From assembly GCA_019118645.1 (NCBI GenBank), contig DWYN01000173.1, positions 1 through 48,328 of the forward strand: a DNA stretch of 48,328 nucleotides, given 5' to 3'. The stretch comes from Candidatus Blautia excrementipullorum (lineage in GTDB: Bacteria; Bacillota; Clostridia; Lachnospirales; Lachnospiraceae). The notes below the pieces were generated by a model, which had not been told where the DNA came from, did not search any database, and worked only from the letters and a program-made list of their open reading frames with translations. Of the stretch, positions 27,984 to 36,041 are shown one piece after another. Made by a program: the position numbers and the translations under genes. Position 1 is the first letter of the stretch; every line of letters begins with the position of its first letter.

Positions 27984-29206
27984 TTTTTCCTCCAGGCATC
28001 TGCCGACTCAGCCATTTCCTCCAGTTTTCCTTCCGGATTCTTTAAGAGCCAATCATTATAGGCTATCGCTCCCGCATTCTCGTAAAGATCTGGCGTCCTG
28101 ATATTTTCTTTGTCCTCCTTGTACATGTCCACGGCTCCTGCGCTTTCAAGGTAGTTCATGATATTGTCGGCCACTTCTTTTCCTTCAGTTTTATAAGCGT
28201 CCATGTAAGCGTTAGCAGCTTCTGTCCAGGAAATTCTCGCGGAGTCCGGATCCTTCAAGGCATTTTTCCCGGATGAGCTGCTGCTTTTTGACCTGCTCCT
28301 GGAACTTCCCCCCGAACTTCTGGAACGTGCCGCCGCCTGCTGCTGAAGAGCAAACTCTTTTTCCCAGTTTGCCTGTGCCTGGTCCGCCTGGTCCTTCTGA
28401 AACTGCATTTCTTCCAGCCACTGTTCATAAGCCAGATCATCCTGATACCTTCCGTAATCGTAGCCGTACTCCTGATTGTAACGGTTATTAAAATAATCGC
28501 GATTTGCAAAATAATCGCTGACTTCGTCGCGGTATCTGTCGTAATCCCTGTCGTCCAGCCCTGTCACCAGGCCAATCTGATTATACAGTTCCTGTCCGGC
28601 GTCCTGATATCTCTGATAGGCTCTGTCGTAAAAATCAAGCACTTTTTCGTTCAGAGCAGCAATCTGATTGTTATACGCCTGCTGCCCCACCGCCGCCGCA
28701 TAGGAATTTCCATATCCGCCGGACAAGGCCGAAGCCGCTCCTATCGTATCTCTCATAGCCCGCTCCGCGTTTCTGGTATACTGATCCCGATACATTTTAT
28801 AGAGATCATCATCGGCCATATCTTCCCCAGTATAGGAAAAATCAGGCCGGTTCATGATATCTCCTAAAATATCCTGGATCATATCATCATATCTGCTGTC
28901 AAACTCGTCTGGGTAATTATCTTCTAAATCCTGTACCTTTCCCTTATAATCGTTCACTGTCTGTGACGGGGTATATGGATTTCTTGTCGACTTACTCTCT
29001 GCTCCCGCCGTCACATTCGTTGACACGCTGTTCTGATTTGTGCTCTGGGCATTCCTTTCTGACTGAAGCTGATTCAGCAGCTGCGTGTTCTGCGCCGCGG
29101 TTCCTGTGTATCCTGAAATTCCGTGTTGCTCTGCCAGTTTTTTTCTGTTTGCGTAACTCGAGTCCTGCCCGTTCTGTTTCATCCAATCTACAATTCCTAA
29201 CGCCAT
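27965..29206 (-). CDS. Ejection/internal virion protein
   Basis: A 413-residue soluble protein. The middle contains many Asp/Tyr/Arg units such as DDRDYDRYRDEVSDYF and YDYGRYQDDLAYEQWLEEM, then a Gln/Ala coiled coil and a Ser/Arg-rich linker (about 290-315), and a C-terminal helix domain. A Gly/Ala-rich helix (IGAASALSGGYGNSYAAAVGQ) may interact with membranes. Repeats of this type are common in structural proteins of Lachnospiraceae phages encoded just before the giant protein. By position it corresponds to P22 gp7/gp20. The ATG follows AAAGGAG; its end overlaps the next gene. Confidence 0.65.
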   Translation of the reverse strand: MALGIVDWMKQNGQDSSYANRKKLAEQHGISGYTGTAAQNTQLLNQLQSERNAQSTNQNSVSTNVTAGAESKSTRNPYTPSQTVNDYKGKVQDLEDNYPDEFDSRYDDMIQDILGDIMNRPDFSYTGEDMADDDLYKMYRDQYTRNAERAMRDTIGAASALSGGYGNSYAAAVGQQAYNNQIAALNEKVLDFYDRAYQRYQDAGQELYNQIGLVTGLDDRDYDRYRDEVSDYFANRDYFNNRYNQEYGYDYGRYQDDLAYEQWLEEMQFQKDQADQAQANWEKEFALQQQAAARSRSSGGSSRSRSKSSSSSGKNALKDPDSARISWTEAANAYMDAYKTEGKEVADNIMNYLESAGAVDMYKEDKENIRTPDLYENAGAIAYNDWLLKNPEGKLEEMAESADAWRKKWKGIK

Positions 29207-29339
29207 CTTTTTTCTCCTTTCCCGTTTCCAAAAGAGCTGCTATCATTACCAGATTTTTCGCCTGCTCTGTTCCTGTCACCTGAACCTGTTCCAAACATTT
29301 TTTAATCCGTATTACAGCTGCCTCGTCAAATTCAATCAT
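28992..29339 (-). CDS. Small phage protein, C-terminus uncertain
   Basis: Starts at an ATG overlapping the previous stop (GATGA). The first about 45 residues (MIEFDEAAVIRIKKCLEQVQ, then an Ala/Leu helix) look like a genuine short phage protein. The frame then stays open for about 70 more codons inside the next gene, where the protein becomes Arg/Glu-rich low complexity and looks like out-of-frame translation. Either the gene really overlaps its neighbour by 215 bp or an original stop near 29210 has been lost. Confidence 0.45.
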   Translation of the reverse strand: MIEFDEAAVIRIKKCLEQVQVTGTEQAKNLVMIAALLETGKEKKDGVRNCRLDETERAGLELRKQKKTGRATRNFRIHRNRGAEHAAAESASVRKECPEHKSEQRVNECDGGSRE

Positions 29340-30100
29340 CCTTCTAATGCCTCCAGTCTGTCGTAAATATCTGCAATGCTTTCAGCCACTCCCCAATAAT
29401 GACTGCTTCCTTCAAAAATGCTGTGGTTTAAATATAATTCCTGCGCATAAGCATCGTCCGGTGTCAATACGCACCCATAATGCCTCAGTACCTGTTCCGG
29501 CCCTCCATCCGTATTGTGGCTGCCGTCCCATCCTGTCCAAAAACAGAAGAAATTATTTTCTCCCATTCCCGTTTCCTGATCCAATGTTCCGAGATATTTT
29601 CCATAGCGCGTATCAAAGGTATAAAATCCGCCGATATAAACCGCCTCATCATTCGCTTCAAACTCCCCATCCTTGCAGATGATGGAAGCTCCAATTACAT
29701 CTCCTGAAAAAACTGCATCTCCATTCGCTTTCAGTTTAAAATTACTGGATTCTACCACTAATCGGTTTGATTTTAAGACAACCTGCCCCGGCTCCAAAGA
29801 CAGTTCACTGGAAATCTCTCCTTTGCTGACCTTCATTTTAATCTTTCCATCTAATACAGAAAATTTTGTCTCTGTATCGTCTCTCAAATTTTTTAAGTCT
29901 ACTCGAAGCCCATCTACACCAAAAATCAGAGAAGCGATTTTTTCATCTGTTTCATAATATTTTTTCAGCGCCTCTGAACTGTAATTATCCTCCGGAGTCA
30001 TATTTTCAAACATGTACTTCAACTGTTCGTTTAAACGAAACAGCTGATCCCTTATTTCATTCTGATCGCCTTTAAAATCCATTCCACGGTATACAGACAT
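29336..30100 (-). CDS. Tail protein (needle/tail accessory position)
   Basis: A 254-residue protein. The N-terminal third is helical coiled coil (IRDQLFRLNEQLKYMFENM, then LRVDLKNLRDDTETKFSVL). A stretch like the end domain of phage tail proteins follows (LVVESSNFKLKANGDAVFSG), and a C-terminal globular domain with aromatic residues (FFCFWTGWDGSHNTDGGPEQ). It follows the stabilization gene, where P22 has its tail needle. The ATG has GGGAG upstream and overlaps the previous stop (TGATG). Confidence 0.6.
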   Translation of the reverse strand: MSVYRGMDFKGDQNEIRDQLFRLNEQLKYMFENMTPEDNYSSEALKKYYETDEKIASLIFGVDGLRVDLKNLRDDTETKFSVLDGKIKMKVSKGEISSELSLEPGQVVLKSNRLVVESSNFKLKANGDAVFSGDVIGASIICKDGEFEANDEAVYIGGFYTFDTRYGKYLGTLDQETGMGENNFFCFWTGWDGSHNTDGGPEQVLRHYGCVLTPDDAYAQELYLNHSIFEGSSHYWGVAESIADIYDRLEALEG

Positions 30101-30354
30101 CAAATTTCACTCCCTTCTCTTGTATATTTTCCAATACCCAGAAGTTTTGCTCTTCCCATTCCTTCAATTCGGTATCGGTATCTGGAGCACCGGCGAGGAA
30201 TCACTGGCACAGTGTAAACTCTTTTTTCTTTCGCCGTGACGCTGTAAAGATGTTCCCACATGGGAGAATTGTCATACTGAATCAAGATGTCTGCCTGCGA
30301 TCCCTGTTCCAGCTCCAGATAAAACTGAAGTTTCTGGATAAACTTTTTTTGCAG
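30100..30354 (-). CDS. C-terminal part of stabilization protein, behind an amber codon
   Basis: 84 codons in the same frame as the preceding gene, separated from it by one TAG (30367-30369) and four codons. The protein (FIQKLQFYLELEQGSQ, PMWEHLYSV, YTVPVIPRRCSRYRYRIEG) looks like the end domain of a phage stabilization or tail protein. Two readings are possible: a CAG-to-TAG mutation or readthrough in one 503-codon gene, or a separate gene starting at the CTG at 30354 with AGGAGG eight bases upstream. No ATG or GTG start with a ribosome site exists. Confidence 0.55.
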   Translation of the reverse strand: MQKKFIQKLQFYLELEQGSQADILIQYDNSPMWEHLYSVTAKEKRVYTVPVIPRRCSRYRYRIEGMGRAKLLGIGKYTREGSEI

Positions 30355-30366
30355 GCTTCCTTCCTC

Positions 30367-31626
30367 CTAATCTCCCGATTCCAAATACCAGAAGATTTTC
30401 TCGGTTCGATTTCCCTCCAGCGTAAATAATCGGTTTTCTGAATCAATTATGTAAAGTTCTCCTTCCCCGCCGGCGAGAAACTTGACGTCCATACTCTCTT
30501 CCCGCGTCCAAATCCTTCTTTCCGGCGAGTAGACCAAAATCTCTCCTGCAAACAGGTAGTAGTTTCCCTTGAATGTTCCCGCCATTCCTGAAGACACTTT
30601 ATTTCCCAGCAATTCAGAAATCAGATAAGGAACTCCGCCTGTATAGGCGCACACGCCTTCCGGAGCCACATAATAAAGTGTTCCATTGATACTGCAAAGA
30701 GAATCCGCGCACCCTTCCTTCACTCCCATAGCCTCTTGGCTGGTAATCTGAATATTGGACGGTTTGTTTCCCTGTACTTTATGAATCTTGTCTTCCTTGA
30801 AAAATACCACATATCCCTGGCCGGAGGCAGCTCCTGTAAAATTCCCGTCACTTCCTATTGTTGCGGCATAGGAATCTGTAGAAATCCCTTCAAATACATT
30901 AAAGTTCATAGGATCTCCTAACTTGGATGCGTATACCTCATGTTTCGCATTGGAACACCCCCAAAGTCTGTTTTCATTTTCTACGATAAAATCCATATCC
31001 GGAATCGTTCTTGTCAATTTTAAACCGCTTGCCTGGGTAAACTGTTTTTCCAGCGTCGAAATTACAGTAATGGAATCATTTGTTTTCCCTTCGATGATAA
31101 ATGTCCCGTTAAACGCTGCATTCGTACAGCCGGAAATTGTAACTCCATCTTTTTCATTGAAATTTTTCCCGATCCCTGTACAGGAAATCTTCGTGTATAC
31201 TGACGCGGCATAGGTAGGGGTAAATGTTGCCTGCGCTCCCTGCGTCCAGGTCTTTTCCATCGTTCCAAATTCCCCGGTATGAGTATTGAAATATTTTTTA
31301 TCCGGAAAGATTAAGATGTAGGCTCCCATTCCCACCATGTTTTTTTCCGTATTAGAAACATCCCCCTTTTTAGCATCTTTGTAATAAAAAGAGGTTCCGT
31401 CCACATAGGCCAGCCCATTTTTCCAAAACAGGCCGTTTGGCTTCGATAAAGTTTTTATAATCTCTCCTCTCGGCTTTCTCACTCCCATTACCGGGTAATC
31501 CTCCAGGGAAATGTTTTCCATATCCGCAAACGCATTTTCCTGCGTAATAATCCGCCTGTCCAGCCCCATGAATGTGCCAATCTGTTTCCTCTGCATCCGA
31601 ATTGGGTTAATGTACGGCAGTTTCAT
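30367..31626 (-). CDS. P22 gp10-like packaged-DNA stabilization protein
   Basis: 419 residues starting at an ATG behind AGGGAGG. The protein is mostly beta strands with repeated short blades (NGLFWKNGLAYVDGTSFYYK, LCSINGTLYYVAPEGVCAYT, GGEGELYIIDSENRLFTLEG), consistent with a propeller as in P22 gp10, which plugs the portal after packaging. It follows the small adaptor gene, the same order as in P22. It ends at a TAG that appears to interrupt a longer frame. Confidence 0.6.
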   Translation of the reverse strand: MKLPYINPIRMQRKQIGTFMGLDRRIITQENAFADMENISLEDYPVMGVRKPRGEIIKTLSKPNGLFWKNGLAYVDGTSFYYKDAKKGDVSNTEKNMVGMGAYILIFPDKKYFNTHTGEFGTMEKTWTQGAQATFTPTYAASVYTKISCTGIGKNFNEKDGVTISGCTNAAFNGTFIIEGKTNDSITVISTLEKQFTQASGLKLTRTIPDMDFIVENENRLWGCSNAKHEVYASKLGDPMNFNVFEGISTDSYAATIGSDGNFTGAASGQGYVVFFKEDKIHKVQGNKPSNIQITSQEAMGVKEGCADSLCSINGTLYYVAPEGVCAYTGGVPYLISELLGNKVSSGMAGTFKGNYYLFAGEILVYSPERRIWTREESMDVKFLAGGEGELYIIDSENRLFTLEGNRTEKIFWYLESGD

Positions 31627-31635
31627 GTTCCCTCC

Positions 31636-32007
31636 CTAATAATTGTAAAAATGTCCTCTCTGCTTTGGCATATGCGTCCGGATATAGTATTTTTTAAACT
31701 GTTCCATCGACGCCTCAAACATCGCCACATCGTTGTTATACTGTTCTGTTTCCATATTTTGAAAATCAATCTTTGCATTTATATAGTTTATATAAATATC
31801 AGAAAATCGCTCAGGAACCAAAAGTTCCTTTTCCATATCGTTTTCATACTCATAAGATGTAAATTCAATATCATTTCCTTCGTAGTTGTTTAACACATCA
31901 TCTACTACGATTCCTTCTATCTCCGACAGCCATCTTACCTTCTGTTCCTTCGTGTACTGGTTTGGTTTTATCTCATCTATTGTTGCAATTAATTCGGCTA
32001 AAAGCAT
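31636..32007 (-). CDS. Head-tail adaptor protein
   Basis: A 123-residue acidic, mostly helical protein (LLAELIATIDEIKPNQYTKE, YINYINAKIDFQNMETEQYN). The size, helix pattern and position directly before the gp10-like gene fit the adaptor that binds the portal ring (gp6/P22 gp4 type); the motif YINAKID is common in such proteins. The ATG follows AAGGAGG; a TAG stop runs into the ribosome site of the next gene. Confidence 0.7.
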   Translation of the reverse strand: MLLAELIATIDEIKPNQYTKEQKVRWLSEIEGIVVDDVLNNYEGNDIEFTSYEYENDMEKELLVPERFSDIYINYINAKIDFQNMETEQYNNDVAMFEASMEQFKKYYIRTHMPKQRGHFYNY

Positions 32008-32084
32008 TATTCTCCTCCTTTTTCTTATCGTATCATTTTAAAATATGTTTTTCGCCCGTCAAAAAAGGCAGCGTTTCCGCTGCC

Positions 32085-32903
32085 TTAAATCACTTCTCCA
32101 TCCGGCTGAATCCTATCTCCTGTAATCATCCATCCAGCATAATCAAAACTGTAGCACTTGCCATCGATTATCTCAAGCCGGCCTGTTGGGTAGATATATC
32201 CAGGCTGCAGATACCACCAGCGGCCATCCTCCAGAATCCACCCCTGGAGATAATCGGCGCTGATCCATCCTCTGTCCGTCTCAAACCACCTCTCAGAGCC
32301 TGACAGGGCCTTTTTAAGAGGTGCAATCCTATCCCCCTTGTAATATCTGCCTCCTGTATCCTTCCCGCCCGGCGCATCCCTGATTATCAGGGAGGAGGCT
32401 GTTATCTCTACCCGTGCGGCTCCTGTTCCGATTGTCTGATAGCTCCACACTTTATGGCTCGCCTCCCACGTCTGCTTGAATTTATCAAATGTCCCATACT
32501 GCTGCTTTAAGATATTGGTGCCACTTCCCCAGTCCGGCAAATACAGGTGGGGCTTGTCGATGATGCTTGTCCAGTCACCGCCCCAGCCAAGTCCAAGACT
32601 TTTTGCAACCTGCCCAACACGCCGGAAGAAATCTCCTGACTCATTATAGGCTCCCTGGCCGTCGTTACGGTAAAAATCAAAAGCAATCCCCCACTGATGC
32701 TGGGATGAATAGCTGGATCCCCTAGCATTGGTGACAATGTTTCCCGGCTTTGTTCGGCCCTGCTCATACAAAGCATCCTGCTCCGCTACTGTCCTGAAAC
32801 ACTCTCCCAGCCCGATAGTCAGGCCCTGAGCATTACATTTTACTGCCAGCTGCTTAAAAGCCTCCTGAAGGCGAGGATGGCACTGTGTAATATCTCTTCC
32901 CAT
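32085..32903 (-). CDS. Endolysin: M15 peptidase with cell-wall binding domains
   Basis: A 272-residue lysin. Residues 1-140 are a VanY/L-Ala-D-Glu endopeptidase-like M15 domain with zinc ligands His69 and Asp76 (SSQHQWGIAFDFY) and His119 (DKPHLYLP). Residues about 160-215 form an SH3-like domain (ITASSLIIRDAPGG), and 215-272 aromatic wall-binding repeats (GWILEDGRWWYLQPG, YSFDYAGWMITGDRI). It should cut peptide stems or cross-links in the peptidoglycan at the end of infection. No signal peptide, so release depends on the holin encoded just upstream. The ATG has GGAAAGG upstream. Confidence 0.88.
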   Translation of the reverse strand: MGRDITQCHPRLQEAFKQLAVKCNAQGLTIGLGECFRTVAEQDALYEQGRTKPGNIVTNARGSSYSSQHQWGIAFDFYRNDGQGAYNESGDFFRRVGQVAKSLGLGWGGDWTSIIDKPHLYLPDWGSGTNILKQQYGTFDKFKQTWEASHKVWSYQTIGTGAARVEITASSLIIRDAPGGKDTGGRYYKGDRIAPLKKALSGSERWFETDRGWISADYLQGWILEDGRWWYLQPGYIYPTGRLEIIDGKCYSFDYAGWMITGDRIQPDGEVI

Positions 32904-32993
32904 GTTTCCCCTTTCCGGCCCTCTGCCTGAATATGTATCTCAGTTGTTTTCGCCAGGATTCCGCCTGGCCCGGAGATGGTGGATCACCTCCTT

Positions 32994-33476
32994 CTAATTG
33001 TTTTCCTGTGGCTCTGTGTCTATCTTATTTTTCAGTATAGCGATATAATTACACAGCCATCCTGGTACATCTGCTCCCATGCGGCCTGCGTTTTCCACGA
33101 TGGATAAAATTTCATTCAGCAAATACCATACAGTCACCAGTAGCCCGAAAATCGCCGATGCCGGCGCCTGGAAACCAAGCTGTCCCGCCGTTTTTACTAC
33201 CACATAGTCTAAAATCATGGCTGCTGCAATTACACAGACATACCCCACTTTTTTGATGATCCCCTTAGCTCCCTTTTTGGAGCTCCATCCGTAATTTGGA
33301 TCCCCTGGGTGGTCGATGGCTTCCCGCTTGCTTGCCAGCATGCCTGTGATATAGTCCACCACCATGGCAGTAAATAACAAACTCAGCAGAGGGAATAAAA
33401 TCCCCAGCTTATTGCTCAAAAACGCTCCTACAGCTGCCAGCACTCCCTGAATAGATATTACAATTTCTCTTTTCAT
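32994..33476 (-). CDS. Phage holin (toxin secretion/phage lysis family)
   Basis: A 160-residue class of Phage_holin_4_1 proteins. It has three to four hydrophobic segments (VLAAVGAFLSNKLGILFPLL; VGYVCVIAAAMILDYVVV) and the family loop VDYITGMLASKREAIDHPGD..GWSSKKGAKGI. It forms the membrane lesions through which the endolysin escapes. The start is the ATG at 33476, five bases behind AGGAGG; the ribosome site overlaps the stop of the upstream small gene, so translation is coupled. An in-frame extension to 33509 is less likely. Confidence 0.88.
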   Translation of the reverse strand: MKREIVISIQGVLAAVGAFLSNKLGILFPLLSLLFTAMVVDYITGMLASKREAIDHPGDPNYGWSSKKGAKGIIKKVGYVCVIAAAMILDYVVVKTAGQLGFQAPASAIFGLLVTVWYLLNEILSIVENAGRMGADVPGWLCNYIAILKNKIDTEPQENN

Positions 33477-33487
33477 GTCATTTCCTC

Positions 33488-33595
33488 CTACGGATTTTCT
33501 TTCATCCATTTTTCAACCGATGCTTTCCAGAGCTTCGGTACATCTTCGAGCGTTATATTTCCAGCTTTGATCTGCATCCCGTAAAATGCTCCCAT
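33488..33595 (-). CDS. XkdX family small tail protein
   Basis: A 35-residue protein with the XkdX pattern: short hydrophobic start with Phe-Tyr-Gly, then YG-X-AG-like MQIKAGNITLEDV and KLWKASVEKWMKE. The ATG overlaps the upstream stop (TAATG). XkdX proteins are encoded just before holins in many Firmicutes prophages; their role is unknown. Confidence 0.75.
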   Translation of the reverse strand: MGAFYGMQIKAGNITLEDVPKLWKASVEKWMKENP

Positions 33596-33984
33596 TATTC
33601 TCCACCTCCTATCTGCTCTGCAATCGCACTTGTTACCGAACCCAGATCGGATATTGCACCGTTCTGGATCTCCTGCCCTGCTTCCAGAGCTTCCAGGCGC
33701 CTTTCTGTGTCCGTTTTTTCCCGCAGGCTATAAGTTGTAAGGACAGATCCGTCAGAAGCCACTACAGAGGTTTCAGAGAGCAGCACAAGTTCCTTATAGA
33801 TTCCAATGGTAAGTCCGTCCCCATTCTGTACTTTTACCTCCTTCAGGTTTTCCGGCGTCAGCATCTCCCACTGCTTCAGCATAGTTTCCCGGTTTTCTGT
33901 CGCTGCCTTAATGGCATCGAGAGAAGATCCAGATTCCAGTTCGATGGTTGTTCCGTCCTTCAAAATTAATTTATCTTTGCTCAT
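33595..33984 (-). CDS. Conserved phage protein upstream of xkdX-holin
   Basis: A 129-residue protein with a beta-rich N-terminal part (DKLILKDGTTIELESGSSLD), a central region and a C-terminal helix (DTERRLEALEAGQEIQNGAI), a form often found in the tail-lysis interval of Firmicutes phages. The start is the ATG eight bases behind AAAGGAGG; a GTG three codons upstream is also in frame. It is the first gene left of the invertible region. A hairpin GCCCT..AGGGC (34023-34040) lies between them. Confidence 0.7.
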   Translation of the reverse strand: MSKDKLILKDGTTIELESGSSLDAIKAATENRETMLKQWEMLTPENLKEVKVQNGDGLTIGIYKELVLLSETSVVASDGSVLTTYSLREKTDTERRLEALEAGQEIQNGAISDLGSVTSAIAEQIGGGE

Positions 33985-34055
33985 TATGAGCACCTCCTTT
34001 ATAAAAATTTTTGTATATTAAAGCCCTTTATGATCAGGGCAGGATTATCTGGTTT

Positions 34056-34064
34056 AAATAGCGA
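34056..34064 (+). repeat. Recombination site A (AAATAGCGA)
   Basis: Leftmost copy of the 9-bp core, plus orientation, flanked by TTT and TACAG. It opens cassette A in the frame Asn-Ser-Asp. It marks the left limit of the array. Confidence 0.7.
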
Positions 34065-34266
34065 TACAGTCCATAAAGACATACAAGGCGCAATATATAA
34101 AGATATATTTGCCTATGCTACTGATGACGGAGCCGTCCTTGGAATATCTCATAAAACTGGTGATTCCATTAATCTGTCTTTTAAACCAAATGGATATATT
34201 TCAATCACGCGAAAGCATAACGGCTCATGGCTCCCAGAAATCAAACTTGCCGATGCTTGGACATAA
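34057..34266 (+). pseudogene. Silent fibre-tip cassette A
   Basis: A 69-codon segment without ribosome site, opening Asn-Ser-Asp at site A and closing with TAA at site B. The protein is beta-rich (AVLGISHKTGDSINLSFKPN, GYISITRKHNGSWLPEIKLA), like the end of a receptor-binding protein. It faces the expressed fibre gene and can be translated only after an inversion that joins it to the fixed 5' part. Not a decayed gene: it is an intact storage copy. Confidence 0.7.
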
Positions 34267-34274
34267 AATAGCGA
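34266..34274 (+). repeat. Recombination site B (AAATAGCGA)
   Basis: Identical 9-mer in plus orientation at the junction of cassettes A and B; its first base is the last base of the TAA stop of A. Confidence 0.7.
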
Positions 34275-34557
34275 GTTAGGCGTCCTGAAAAACACCGATA
34301 CAGCAGCCACACTGGATGATGTTAAACGAATTTTGACAAATGAGTTTAACAAATTAAGCCTTGGCCACTATTCGCTATTAAGGTTACCCTTTTCAGCAAG
34401 TTTTTCTCCTTTTTATGGTGGCTCTCATGCCGTTTTTATAACCCGGTTATTGGATAAATACGGAATAGCCCAGTTCCTGTGCTACCAAAATTCAGGAGTA
34501 CGTTTAATTTATATGAGTTTTAATAACGGAAGTTGGAATGACCCCATGGCAAAATAG
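34267..34557 (+). pseudogene. Silent fibre-tip cassette B
   Basis: A 96-codon segment opening Asn-Ser-Glu at site B and ending with a TAG that lies within site C. It starts with a helical stretch (LDDVKRILTNEFNKLSLGHY) and continues with a beta-rich aromatic part (PFYGGSHAVFITRLLDKYGI, FNNGSWNDPM). No start codon with a ribosome site precedes it. Intact storage copy, opposite to the fibre gene. Confidence 0.7.
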
Positions 34558-34560
34558 CGA
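34552..34560 (+). repeat. Recombination site C (AAATAGCGA)
   Basis: Plus-oriented 9-mer between cassettes B and C. The stop TAG of B is inside the site itself. Confidence 0.7.
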
Positions 34561-34804
34561 GTTCCAATCCGGGAGGAATAGTATTGAGCGAACCATAGGA
34601 GGGATTACATCCAAAGAAATTATCTTTCCAAAAGCATTTTCGTCTGTGCCGGCTGTTACGGTTGCCGCTGAAACAGGTTCGGTAGAATCCGGAATAATGA
34701 CGATCCGAGATGTTTCCAGCACGGGTTTTACTGCATATACTCACTCAAAGGACACTAATTCTCCCATGGGGTTTTGCTGGATCGCGGTAGCGCTGAAATC
34801 ATAA
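34553..34804 (+). pseudogene. Silent fibre-tip cassette C (H-type lectin fold)
   Basis: An 83-codon segment starting Asn-Ser-Glu. The protein has the pattern of an H-type lectin tip: IIFPKAFSSVPAVTV, TIRDVSSTGFTAYT and a C-terminal GFCWIAVALKS. Such domains bind sugars in tail fibres. It has a near-copy in inverse orientation (cassette E, 36042-36293), from which it differs at nine of 83 residues, mostly in the first half. Confidence 0.75.
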
Positions 34805-34894
34805 TTTTACTGCCAAATTCTTACTCCATTTTGCCCTTCCCGTGTCTTCTCCCATCCACTCTTTTTACTCTTCATTGTTTATCTAACCACAAAA

Positions 34895-34916
34895 AGGCCA
34901 CCCCGCAGGCCGGCCT
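34895..34916. terminator. Symmetric terminator beside the recombinase gene
   Basis: AGGCC / GGCCT stem with 12-nt loop and A/T runs on both sides, 26 bp past the recombinase stop. It can work in either direction, which matters because it lies in invertible DNA. The rest of 34805-34941 shows no gene. Confidence 0.65.
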
Positions 34917-34941
34917 AAAAAATCTTATTTAACCGGCCTTT

Positions 34942-35964
34942 TTACGCTGCCGATAAACGTCTGAAAGACTCTCTGACGTTATCTTGCTTGATATTGCAGT
35001 AGATCAGCGTCGTCTCCATCTTAGTATGTCCCATGAGTACCATGACCTCTTCTATCCGCATCCCTCTTGCTAACAGATCCGTCGCAAATGTCCTTCTAAA
35101 CCGGTGTGGATGAACATTCCCCACTCCTGCGGCCCTTCCTATCTGTTTTAACAGGTACTGCACTCCTGCCGGAGTCATACGATTATAGGGTTTCTTGGTT
35201 GCTACAAACAGAGGTTTCTCTGAGAGTTGTTCCAGAGTCAGCCCTTCTTTTTTCATTCGCTCTTGCAAGTACCTGAACAGATGGAAGCAGGCCGAATCTG
35301 TTACATACAGCTTCCGTTCCTTGCGTCCCTTTCCCATTACTTTAAACTCCTGCTTGTACAGGTCAATGTCTCCAACATTAAGGCTGCACAGTTCTGAGAC
35401 TCGAAGCCCTGTGCTTAAAAGAAACTCTATCAAGGCTCTATCCCTTGTTCTGGTGCAGGAAAGACGCATCGCTTCCAAATCCCTGCTTGTATATGCCTGC
35501 TTGATTGTACTTTCAATTTTCAATGTGCCAATTCGCTTGATTGGGTTTTCTTTTGCCATTTTTTCGGCCGTCAAAAACTCCCAAAAGCTGTTGAGATAAC
35601 GCATCCGGTTCTGAAGCGTTACCATGCTGATTCCCTGCCGCTCTCTTAGCATCCCGAAATACCAGCGCAGATCCATAACCGTCATATCATCAAAACACTT
35701 GTTGATTGCTGTCCGGCAGCTGCTGATCTCTCTGAGATACTGCTTTAAGGTATTATCCTGCCTGCCACAGATTTTTTTGCTGGCAACAAACAGCTTAACT
35801 TTATGTGTATCTCCGTCAGTCCCTGTGTTCTGCAGCTCATATTTGTCCTCTGCAATTTTTTTGCCGTGGAACTGGATGTAAAGGACATTCTGAAGCCTGT
35901 CCAACTGTTCCTCATCCAGATATTCCGCCATCTGTCTTACTACATTCATTAACAATTCTTCCAT
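34942..35964 (-). CDS. Tyrosine recombinase of the fibre inversion array
   Basis: A 340-residue tyrosine recombinase. The N-terminal part (about 60-135) is a core-binding SAM-like domain. The catalytic set is complete: Arg188 (STGLRVSEL), Lys in GKGRKERK (212-215), His287 and Arg290 (HPHRFRRTFAT), His313 (LMGHTKMETT) and nucleophile Tyr322 (LIYCNI). It lies in the centre of the tail-fibre array, flanked by the inverted cassettes C and E, and not at the prophage end, so it is probably the invertase for the AAATAGCGA sites and not the integrase. The ATG follows AAAGGAG. No clear promoter of its own: transcription may come from the fibre operon. Confidence 0.88.
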   Translation of the reverse strand: MEELLMNVVRQMAEYLDEEQLDRLQNVLYIQFHGKKIAEDKYELQNTGTDGDTHKVKLFVASKKICGRQDNTLKQYLREISSCRTAINKCFDDMTVMDLRWYFGMLRERQGISMVTLQNRMRYLNSFWEFLTAEKMAKENPIKRIGTLKIESTIKQAYTSRDLEAMRLSCTRTRDRALIEFLLSTGLRVSELCSLNVGDIDLYKQEFKVMGKGRKERKLYVTDSACFHLFRYLQERMKKEGLTLEQLSEKPLFVATKKPYNRMTPAGVQYLLKQIGRAAGVGNVHPHRFRRTFATDLLARGMRIEEVMVLMGHTKMETTLIYCNIKQDNVRESFRRLSAA

Positions 35965-36041
35965 TTTGCTCTCCTTTCGCGCTTAAGCATAACAAAAAAG
36001 CGGAAAAAGAGCTGCTGTTTTGTAAGATTTCAATGGTAAAA

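Noticed and set aside
34030-34266. Cassette A as a free gene from the ATG at 34030
   Set aside because: No ribosome site precedes it, and the frame continues over the recombination site exactly as in the other cassettes. It is a storage cassette.
34942-35964. The tyrosine recombinase as the prophage integrase
   Set aside because: It lies in the middle of the tail genes, 14 kb from the att site, and is surrounded by inverted cassettes and AAATAGCGA sites.
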